Assembly (NCBI GenBank): GCA_022828595.1
Contig: JAKGHH010000005.1
Coordinates: forward strand, 67,079,655-67,143,654
DNA from: Nelumbo lutea
Lineage: Eukaryota > Streptophyta > Magnoliopsida > Proteales > Nelumbonaceae
Direction of reading: 5' to 3'
Length of the DNA stretch: 64,000 bases
How positions within the stretch are numbered: the first letter of the stretch is position 1; each line of letters starts with the position of its first letter. Both the position numbers and the translations under genes were made by a program. The notes under the pieces are model-generated. The model did not search any database and was not told where the DNA came from. It saw only the letters and a list, made by a program, of their open reading frames with translations. Below, piece after piece: positions 55,620 to 64,000 of the stretch.

Positions 55620-56060
55620 TAAGTGAATATTAATAAAAATGTTGGTTAGTATTCTAATTTGATCCGTTTATATATAATTGGGTAAAATATGGATCACTGC
55701 TATCTATTTCATTTCTAGCCCGGCTCAGCATGGCTGTGATATAGTTACATACATACATGCATGTACGTGGTAAAAATGAGAGAAAGTAGACTTAAATGAT
55801 TTGTTCACATGCATACCATCAACAATACCCATAAAAAGAAGTTATTTGTTGCAATTTGAAGGCACTAAAAGGGCCGGGTTTAGAGCAAAATAGGATTTGG
55901 ATAATAGTAAAAAAACGATTTAAGCACCATTAGTTCAATAATGGATTGGATTTTTGGCTTTGACAGCCCTTGAAATTTGTACAAAAAAAGTCGCTTTAGA
56001 GTCTAAAGAATTAAAAGGGCCATTTTCACACTCAAACTATGATAAAAGGACTATTTTAAG
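55620..56060. other. Intergenic AT-rich stretch
   Basis: No gene or transposon end recognised. Confidence 0.4.
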
Positions 56061-56075
56061 GCAAATTTGATGACA

Positions 56076-56246
56076 CGGGATCTCCTGCTCACGAGAACTC
56101 TGTCCACATCTACTCACATCACACTACCCCTATGAGTTATGAACATCTCCCCCTGCATAGGATGAAACATTCCCCATATGTGGTTGCGATGCTATGTGGG
56201 CAAACATGGGTAGAGTATTTGTGGGCAGGAGATCTGAACTCAAAAT
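56076..56246. mobile_element. Foldback MITE copy C
   Basis: GATCTCCTGCTCACGAGAACTC on the left answers GGCAGGAGATC on the right (inverted, with gaps). Flanks TTTGATGACA (56068-56077 region) and ATTGATGACA (about 56262-56271) share 9 bp, TTGATGACA, with a short remainder between. Core has GAACATCTCCCC and AAACATTCCCC. Same family as 47401 and 50946. Confidence 0.55.
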
Positions 56247-56379
56247 TGATGACATTAGAGATGTCATTGGAAAATTCACTAATTAAACAATGAATGAAAT
56301 AATAACAGCATAGCAACGCTCATGTTTGAAAAGGCCACTTTAGACCCCAAAGTTTGAAAAACCCACTTTAATAAGGCTA

Positions 56380-57030
56380 ATTAAATAAATTACTTAAATG
56401 TCTATGATGGTATAAAGTTAATTAAATAAATCACACTAATTTAGATAGTTAAGTAAATTAATCCAACTATGTAAATTATATAATTGATGAATAAGTAAAC
56501 TAAATTAATTAAGGAAACTAAATTAATGAAGTAATTAAATAGACAACTCTAGTCGACCTAAATAAGAAAATTAAGACAATTAAGTGAATCAACTAATTGA
56601 TTAAGTCAATTATGTAAATTGGACTAAGTAAATAGAGTAACTAAATAATCAAAGCTAATTGAGGTAAATAAGTCAATTAAGTTATTATTAATTAAGAAAA
56701 TTAAAATAAGTACATAATGTAATTGTAAAAATTAAGTAATTTAGTTTAACTAAGCAAATTGAGTTACTAAATTATGGCCTAGTTGGCTCATTAGCTGATT
56801 TGTTCTAGTAGAGACGTGGGTATGATTCCCACTAAGCAGAGCAATTAGTGTGGTGTTGCGCTACTCAGTGGCCTTTCCAAGGGATTTAGACATATCACCA
56901 AATACCCAAAAAAGTTAACTAAGTTAAATAAGCAAACTGAGTGATTGTTAATTTATTATTAGTTAATTAAGCAATAATATGCTCTTAATGTTGTTAATTG
57001 TTTACTATTCAATTAATTATTGTTAAAAAT
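56380..57030. repeat. Degenerate AATTAAGTAAATT low-complexity repeat
   Basis: Many diverged copies of words such as TTAAGTAAATTA and AATTAAGTCAATT, broken in the middle by the SINE candidate at 56774. Confidence 0.6.
56774..56915 (+). mobile_element. Possible tRNA-derived SINE
   Basis: ATGGCCTAGTTGGC resembles the polymerase III A box and, 44 bp later, GTGGGTATGATTCCCAC resembles a B box (GGTTCRANNCC). It is followed by a unique body and AATACCCAAAAAAG. No target duplication was found in the low-complexity surroundings. Confidence 0.45.
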
Positions 57031-57079
57031 CTTTAAGTAATTTTCAAGGTGTATCACACCCCTGGATCCTGTAATAGAG

Positions 57080-57240
57080 CAGCCCATGGGCTTGCCCAAT
57101 TTGCTCTAAGACAAAACCGATCGCTTACTTGGTCCTCTATTCCAGATTGTGTCCGATCTATTATTTTAGATGAGATGTAACATTTGAGTTGAAAGTTAAA
57201 TAAAACTCTTGCCTTATGGCTTAAAAAAAATCAAGGTTAA
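57080..57240 (+). mobile_element. LINE 3' tail with A-run
   Basis: + strand frame reads RAAHGLAQFALRQNRSLTW then SSIPDCVRSIIL and stop, the very end of a plant L1 RNase H-like domain. A short 3' UTR follows, then GGCTTAAAAAAAATC. Confidence 0.7.
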
Positions 57241-57639
57241 TAAAATTTATTTTTTAACATCTAAAATGACTTGTTCAAACTTAAGTAGTGCCACATGAGC
57301 TTTTATTATTTTATTTTTTACGGATTCATTGACGACATCTTAACATTATCTATTTTAGCTTTAAAGTGGCCTTTTAATCATAAGGGCCTTAATGACCCTT
57401 TTAATTCTGTATAATCTAAAAAATATACATATTTTTTAATTCTGTAAAGTTCAATGATTGTGAGAACCAAAAATCCGTGATAAATTTGATTATAAATAGA
57501 ATAGAATAGTGAAATAAGATTCATGTAGCCAATCCTAACACTGTTCCAACAACCATTACTAACATCTTCCCATAAATGACAAAAAAAATATTCTTAATGT
57601 GCGGCTGCATTGGCCTATTGAGACAGTGTTGGGAGTGTT

Positions 57640-57840
57640 TTGTTGGTAACAGATCCATACCCGACATACAGCTCATGTGCTCCTGGTATGTGGCTTCATC
57701 CTACATCCTCTAATGTGTATACATTCTTGATTTCGCATGCCAACAGGAAGGCTAACAGACTGGCCCACGTCCTGGCCCAGTATTCTATGAACCATGTTGG
57801 GCCATCTACTTGGCAATTGGACCCTCCACATTGATCCGAT
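57640..57840 (+). mobile_element. LINE RNase H end fragment
   Basis: SHANRKANRLAHVLAQYSM and WQLDPPH followed by a stop, the C-terminal signature of an L1-type RNase H-like domain. No upstream domains. Confidence 0.6.
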
Positions 57841-58489
57841 TTAAGACAATAACCAGAGTCCCTCAGTCCTTATGCCGGGTTGGGCTGGCTTTATCTCAGC
57901 GTTGAGGTTGAATGCCATTAATTTCTTTTTCAATCTAGCTGCTAGTGAAACAACGAATTATGCAACCCTGGAACAAGTTCTCTCCACAGGCATTGTTAGA
58001 ACCATAAAAAAGGCTCTAGAAACAAAGTTGTATAATAAGAAGAGAGAAAAGACAGACTTGGAACCAAAATCTTCTTGATTAATACATGCGTCATCGTTGG
58101 ACTCGTCTGCGGAGATCCTCAGTCTCTCAGACATGTACCGGTCGGTTTGGCCCAAGGGAAGTTGTATAGTGTGTTCACGGAGAGTGTAGATATAAGGTGT
58201 GGGCACAAATGTGCAAACCTGGTTAAATTATCAATTATGCTTAACTGAAAAACCGACGAACCAAAACGATAGTTAACCGAATCGATCAATTGGTTATCAA
58301 TCAGCTTCGGGAAACTGGTAATATCGATTTAATTTAAAAAATAGGCCCACTGAATTATGAACACCCCTATTGAGAGAGGATCCATAACCATGGCAATACG
58401 GGTTTCAATACACTAGCTTTGGATTGTATCCATCCAAAACAAAATCAATTTTGATAAATTGTACAAACTAACAAGGCATATTGAATTAG

Positions 58490-58775
58490 ACCAATTCAGA
58501 CATAATGATCCAAAATATTTATTGAATTGGATTGGACCTGGTCCATCTATAATGGATTTATATTGGATTAAATCGGATTGAATCAATATATGGTCAATTG
58601 ATAGAAGATAAGAATACATGTATCAATGGACCAGGTTTGAGTTGGAACAAATTTGAACAGATTGAGCAGTCTAAACATTAAACTGAACTGGTCCAATTCA
58701 GACATAATGATCCAAAATATTTATTGAATTGGATTGGACCTAGTCTATCTATAATGGATTCATATTAGACTACTG
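58490..58775. repeat. Direct repeat of about 84 bp, 202 bp apart
   Basis: CCAATTCAGACATAATGATC and the following ~65 bp occur at 58491-58573 and 58693-58775 with a few changes. The region also has TTGAATTGGATTGGACC words typical of palindromic MITE arms. A short element may lie just before it (58195-58369, ends TAAGGTGTGGGC and ACACCCCTA). Confidence 0.65.
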
Positions 58776-58805
58776 GATCAAATCTGGTCCCAATAGACGC
58801 CCCCT

Positions 58806-59553
58806 AAGGCTCCATTTGATTTGTGGGAAGATTTGGGTGGGATGGGAAAGTGTAAAAATTTAATTTTTCATTGTTTGGTTTTACATGAGAAAACAGTAGG
58901 AAAATTACCCAATACAAAACAGATATCTCGGATGTTCAATCCGTAGAGATCAATCCGCTCTCATCACCGGTGAATGCCTACCAAGGATTGTTATCAACGG
59001 TGTTACCTCGTGGGAAACTGGAATTGCCAGCAGTGGCGATTCCCAGCATATGCATGAGGGAGGATGAAGATGAAACCATGCATATGCTTTACCAGCAGCG
59101 GCAGATTTGGATTCCTAAAACCATTTGTTGCCGATTTCCTTATACAAAAGGTAGAAGGGCAGCGACAGATCTGGTTCCTGAAACCATCAAGTTCAAACCG
59201 TCTTCATCCTCATGCATATGCTTTACCAGCAGTGGTAGATCTGGGTTCCTGAAACCATCTATTGTCGGTTTCCTTATAAAGAAGGTAGAAGGGCAGCGGC
59301 GATTACCAGCAGCGGTGGTGGTGATTACCAACAGCGGTGAGGATGAAGACGAAACTCAAGTTTTCTCAAAATTTTCCACCGGGGTTGCACGGTTTTAGTG
59401 CGACCCCGATTACACAATTTTGGAATTTCACATCCCACTTTTTTCTCATTCCATCTCCTTTTTTTCCTTGAAACAAATGAAAAAAAAAGAATATTTTTAG
59501 AATATTCCCTTTTCCTTATTTCCATTCCACAAACCAAACGGAAATGGCAAGAG
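58806..59553. mobile_element. MITE-like element with internal direct repeat
   Basis: Left CTCCATTTGATTTGTGG and right CCACAAACCAAACGGAA are inverted (14 of 17). Inside, an 84-bp block starting CATATGCTTTACCAGCAG is repeated at 59081-59164 and 59215-59298, offset 134 bp. The ORF of 142 codons across it is a by-product of the repeats. Non-autonomous, family unknown. Confidence 0.5.
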
Positions 59554-59559
59554 TGAGAA

Positions 59560-60132
59560 GTAAAAGATTCAAATAAGCTCTATTTGGTTTGAAAGAAAAG
59601 GTAGGAAAAGATAGGCTTTAATGTGCTTTTACCACCACCACGACCAAGAATTAGAAAACCAGTCCTAATTTCCGATGCATGATTAATCTGTTAAACCGCT
59701 AACCACCAGTATTCCCCAACCTATAGGCAATTAAAGAAGAGACGAGACGTAAAGAGAAAGGCACATACCAAAAGAAAAATGTATTTAATTAAACGATATA
59801 TATTTTTAATTACATTAATTAAACAAGATATATCTTACCCAAATAAATAAATAAATAAATAAACAAATTATACATGAAGAAGAGCTGATTGACTGACTGA
59901 ATTCGTGTGGATTCTCTACCCTCAATCAAGCCTACCCGCCATTAGTTAAACAATCAAGCCTACCGGCTCAACCCTCAATTAAAAGAATAGATGGAAGGAA
60001 AAGTCACATTCGTAAGAAACCAATATATCAAGATGGGTGTGGATTCTCTAATTCCATGCAATAATGAGTGAAGTTTGGCTACCGAAATATAGCTAATTCT
60101 AACACAAACAAGGAATTAATAAATGTCCTATA
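59560..60132. other. Intergenic stretch
   Basis: Contains an (AATA)n run at 59836-59862. No gene recognised. Confidence 0.4.
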
Positions 60133-60285
60133 GGCTGTATTTGTTTGCTGCAGTGCAAATCTGATTTGATTAATTCATCCTGACTCCGTTTTTTTCATAT
60201 AAAGAGGGTATTTATTTCCTATTTTATGCAATTCCATGCATTTATGCAACTGCAAATGAAATTTGCACGGCAAATAAACTGAGCC
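60133..60285. mobile_element. Small MITE
   Basis: GGCTGTATTTGTTTGCTGCA on the left and ATTTGCACGGCAAATAAACT on the right, ending GAGCC, are inverted (GCAAAT/ATTTGC inner stem). 153 bp. The target duplication is unclear. Confidence 0.55.
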
Positions 60286-60734
60286 ATTTGTATAGTTTTT
60301 CTTCTTATATAATTTATTTGTTAAAAACTAGGGGGTCCAACTAAAACCCTATGAATAAACTGCCAGCGCAAGTAGTTTATGCTAAGTTTGGTTTGAGGGA
60401 AAATAAGAAAGAAATTAAAAAAAAAAAATGAGGGAAAGTTATCGAGGAATGTTGGAGAAACCAAAAACAACCTAAATGTTTCTTCTGCAATATTGAACCA
60501 GTGTTATGGAAACGATCTTATCTCCCTCTATCTCGTTGTAAATCTTCCAAATTTCCTTTTTAAATCTTTTGTTCGTTCCAATAATATATTTGATGTTTGC
60601 AACCACCAGGCAGGGTTAAAATCTCTTTGACACAATGTTGAGTTTTTAGATCCCACCTTTACTTATGAGTTGGTGCAAAACCAAAATATTGCTGCGTTTG
60701 ATCTAAGTATAAACAATCGTGGTCATAAAAAAAA

Positions 60735-61254
60735 GGGAAAATTCTACTTTATACCCTGAATTTTGGGGGTAGTGTTAAGTTAATATCCAAACCTACCTAA
60801 ATTTTTAAGAGGTGTCAAGTTAGTCCCTGCCATGAACCGGTTGAAAATGTCAAAACTATCCTTCAAAAGAAGATAGGGTTCATTGTCTTCTACCTTGAGA
60901 TTAAACCAGTTATTTTCAAAGAAAAAGAGAGAAAAAACATGAAATATGATAGAAGAAAATAATAAATGAAAGCAAAGAAATAACTAGATAAGAATGTTTT
61001 TCAGATCTAAAGGTAGAAGACAATGACTTCAATAGTCTACAATCTTAAACACCTCAATCGGTCAGTCTCAAGATAGAAGACAATGAACAGTGTCTTCTTT
61101 CGAAGGGTAGTTTTGAGATAACTGATGGTCGGTTAACGGAAGAGACCAATTTTGACACTTTTTGAGAGTTTTGGTACTGCAGTGACGCAGTTGAAAATTT
61201 GGGTACTAACTTGACACTACCCCCAAAGCTTAGGTACTAAAGTGGAATTTTCCC
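60735..61254. mobile_element. Long-armed foldback MITE (Mutator-like)
   Basis: The arms (about 60735-60905 and 61063-61254) match inverted over ~170 bp: GGGAAAATTCTACTTTA against TAAAGTGGAATTTTCCC, GGGGGTAGTGTTAAGTTA against TAACTTGACACTACCCCC, and AGAAGA..TTCATTGTCTTCTA. Flanks TAAAAAAAA and TAAAAAATT match 7 of 9, the size of a Mutator target duplication. 520 bp, no ORF. Confidence 0.7.
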
Positions 61255-61654
61255 TAAAAAATTTTAAATAATTAAGTCAAGGTATCAAAGTTCACCACAA
61301 ATAGATTTCAATAATAACTATATTTATTTTTGTTACAATTTCTTTGATTTAGTAAATGAATTCCCATTGCCAACATGGAGAACACTGTAAACGAAATTGT
61401 TAGGGGACTTTTGTAAAATCAACCTAAATTTGCTTTCACAGAAACATGTAGGTGTAAATACAAATACTGATGGGAACATGTAAATCTGGACATATGCAAT
61501 ATAGGATAGAGCAAAAGTCCACCCTTAAAGATAGGCAAAATAATAACCTACACTAAACTAATCTATATATTATCAAAATTAGAAGTTAGAAAAGTGAATT
61601 ACACTATTTATATAAAATGGTGATATTACCCTAGTCCCTATATGGTTCCTAGTA

Positions 61655-62010
61655 AGGCCCCATTTGCTTATTGGTAAGTTAGTTATTCGGGTAAATGCAA
61701 TTACGGGTAAGTTTTTTTTGAGAAACATTTATCCGGGTAAGTGCATTTACCCATATTCTTTTATTTCCCATGTAAATAAAGTAATGACAATTTTAGTCAT
61801 AAAAATCCATTATTAAAAGGGTATTTTTGTTCCATTCAAGTGTTAGAAACTTTCCCCCCAAGTGGGAAAGTCATTTACCCAAAGTCATTTACCCACCTAG
61901 GAGATGGGTATCACTTACCCGGATAAGTGATACCCAAGAAAATAAACTATCCCTAATACCCACAAAAAACTGAAAAATGAACATAGGAATCTTGGTCAAT
62001 GGGAACAAAA
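61655..62010. repeat. Inverted GGGTAAGTG/CACTTACCC blocks
   Basis: TTATCCGGGTAAGTGCATTT and CACTTACCCGGATAAGTG face each other around AT-rich DNA. GGCCCCATTTGCTTATTGG at the left looks like a MITE end, but no matching right end was found. Confidence 0.4.
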
Positions 62011-62173
62011 ATCCCATTGACCAACTTTCCCCCCTCTCAAAATCCAAAAAAAGAACACCCCCTAATTGTTAGTGAATTTTCGTTTAGTACCAAAAATGAT
62101 ATTACCCTGTATGATTTTATTTGTCTAAAAACTAGATTAATGGTATATTCAAAATGCACCAACAAGAAGGTAG

Positions 62174-62191
62174 GAGAGAGAGAGAGAGAGA
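62174..62191. repeat. GA microsatellite
   Basis: (GA)n run in AT-rich intergenic DNA; nothing else recognised from 62010 to 63000. Confidence 0.8.
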
Positions 62192-63009
62192 ATAAGTGGA
62201 TTAAAATTTTCATATGGTGGTTTGGACAGGAAACCGGGGCAAATGCATGTCCATATTATGTAATAAAGATGTGATATGTCGTTTTCAGTTTTCAAAGATG
62301 TGTTATCGGCTATGATATAGAAAAGATATGATATTTGAAAAACTTCTAACCAGTCAACTGGAATCATAAATGTGACTTCCAATCTTGTTTTATTTATCAA
62401 AATTCATGGGTGGGTTTTGATTGGTCAAAACTCTTTCCATGCATACCATATCTTTTCCGCATCATAGATTTTCCCTTTGTTTATATGCAAATTCCAATAA
62501 GATCTTATCCACTGGATTTATATAAGATATAAATGAATTTGGATTAAAAACAAATACGGAATAGTATAAATAAATTAAATAAAAACTACTCAAAAATATT
62601 ATATTTATATATTATTAATTAATAAAATTAACTACAAGTCTACAAATGTATCTGATATTGTATTTAATGAACAAAATGAAATGAAAATTACTTTTATGGC
62701 ATGGCAATGTAGTAAAATGCACTTTCAAAATGCAACTATCAAATTGGATTGGATAGGGGTGGATTGATTCATTGATATTTATCATATCACCTTTAATGGG
62801 ATTAAATTCAATTTCAAATTTAAATTCGGACAATCAAGATACCGGTCGTTTGCAGGCCTAATAAATTTAAAATCCCTCATTTTTTTTTTATATTCTCATA
62901 TTCTGTTGTAAGGTTTTTCTTCCTCTTTCTTTATACTGATTGATTACATTGTAATGTTTCATAAAAAATGTTAAAATTCTTGAAGGAGTTAATAATTTTT
63001 CTTGGGTGG

Positions 63010-63519
63010 TAGGGCTGTTCACAGGTCGGGTTGAGTTGGTTTACTATGGTTTTTTCAACCGACCCGACCTGGTCGGGTTACCTAACATAGAAATCGAAAC
63101 CGACCCAGTGTTAAGAAAAATCGACCTGGTCGGTTTGAGTCGGTTTCGGTTCTAAGTTCATCCCTGTGATAAAATCTTGCTAATTTTAAAAACAATCATA
63201 AATTAAACATCATTTCAGCCATCTCCTATGATAAAATTTAAATGAAAAGTTAATCACAAAAGTTATTCATTAATCACTATTCACTAATCCAAAGTTGCAA
63301 CCATTCAAAAACTAGGTGGCCTAATGGGCTTTAGAACTTCATGTTTGAACTAGGAACTAAGTCGGTTTAGTTCGGGTCGGTTTTGGTTTTCTTGTGTGAA
63401 AACCGAAACCAACCCGAATCATCAGTTTAGGAATTTGCACAATCCGAAACTGACCCATGTTGATAAAAACCCGGCCGACTTGGGTTGAGTCGGTTTGGGC
63501 CTTCTTATGAACAGCCCTA
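63010..63519. mobile_element. hAT-type element (TAGGGCTGT family), copy 4
   Basis: Left end TAGGGCTGTTCAC, right end ATGAACAGCCCTA, inverted; perfect 8-bp target duplication TTGGGTGG (63002-63009 and 63520-63527). The arms carry GGTCGGGTT and AACCGACTC words. 510 bp, no transposase, closest to copy 3. Confidence 0.88.
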
Positions 63520-63689
63520 TTGGGTGGTGGGAGTTGGAAGAGGAGCATTAATTGTCAAAACGTTTCCACATTCATTTAATAAAAGATGGCTACAAGCAGT
63601 GAAGAAGATAAACAACACGCATGCACCAAACATGCAGCATATCCAAAAGTGCAGTGGCGAGGAAAGTTTTGCCAGTCCCAGTCAATTGG

Positions 63690-64000
63690 ATCGGGGACAA
63701 AACTATAATAAAAAATGGCCGAGAACTGGAACCGTTCTGTTCACTGGTTTCCGATCGAAGGTTCAATCATCTGATCCAAATGGAAGGCCTATTCTAACAA
63801 AATAAATTAAAAAATAAAAAATAATTAAAATTTAAAAATGATCAAGAACTGTTGAATGAGACGAATGAATCAATGACTTGATCGTTTGAATCAATGAATT
63901 ATTAACTAATTGAATAGTTTTTGATGAAGAACCAGATTTAGAATAAAATTGTACCAATTATCTAAATTATTCCTAAGCCGAACAGTCGAACCCTCTGAAT
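63690..64000 (+). repeat. Start of another copy of the unit-4 repeat
   Basis: GGAACCGTTCTGTTCACTGG, AGGCCTATTCTAACAAA, GTTGAATGAGACG and CCTAAGCCGAACAGTCGAAC match, in the same order, the module repeated at 44100-45400. It runs off the window end. Confidence 0.7.

Noticed and set aside
58195..58369. Another TAGGG-type MITE
   Set aside because: Ends TAAGGTGTGGGC and ACACCCCTA are only loosely inverted and the 8-bp flanks match in about 5 of 8; mentioned only under the neighbouring repeat.
58970..59398. 142-codon ORF as a gene
   Set aside because: It crosses two 84-bp direct repeats within a MITE-like element, reads the two copies in different frames, and has no recognisable domain.
61655..62010. 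Complete MITE with GGCCCCATTTG end
   Set aside because: No matching right end or duplication found; only the inner inverted blocks can be supported.

Overview
The window is nuclear DNA of a flowering plant. It holds GT-AG multi-intron genes, a very long-chain fatty-acid condensing enzyme of plant type, a plant-type nuclear gene for a mitochondrial ribosomal protein, and many plant transposons (Ty3/gypsy Tat-type, L1 LINEs, hAT, Helitron-like, Mutator-like MITEs). Large, transposon-filled introns suggest a repeat-rich, probably woody lineage; the species cannot be told from the sequence.

Layout. 1-10082: a nearly complete, decayed Tat-type Ty3/gypsy element on the minus strand. Its 3' LTR is cut by the window start. 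It has gag, protease, RT, RNase H, a second RNase H and integrase, plus an extra gene on the opposite strand with its own TATA box and intron. 10440-12254: a gene for mitochondrial ribosomal protein L6 with a 5'-UTR intron; its reading frame is broken by a deletion of about 50 bp. 13283-41449 (minus): a complete 26-exon NOL6/Nrap (Utp22-type) gene. I rebuilt it exon by exon as 1056 codons, all GT-AG, no frame break. It spans 28 kb because five introns took in LINEs, hAT elements, a solo LTR and other insertions. 42003-45651: four Helitron-like units head to tail, three with a 32-bp minisatellite. 45652-53100: AT-rich DNA with a foldback MITE, a LINE 3' end and two abutting Helitron-like copies. 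53200-54754: a 3-ketoacyl-CoA synthase (KCS) with intact catalytic residues but an apparent 1-base frame break near the N-terminus. 54755-64000: intergenic DNA with MITEs, LINE tails, a SINE candidate and the start of another Helitron-type repeat.

The three host genes are functionally separate: mitochondrial translation, small-subunit rRNA processing in the nucleolus, and very long-chain fatty-acid elongation in the ER. RPL6 and NOL6 are convergent, about 1 kb apart.

The most unusual observations are four tail-only retroposon insertions (11-17 bp of A-rich tail between 13-20 bp target duplications), the tandem Helitron-like array, the independently promoted antisense gene of the retroelement, and the single lesions in two otherwise well-preserved genes. 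No previously undescribed multi-gene system was found.
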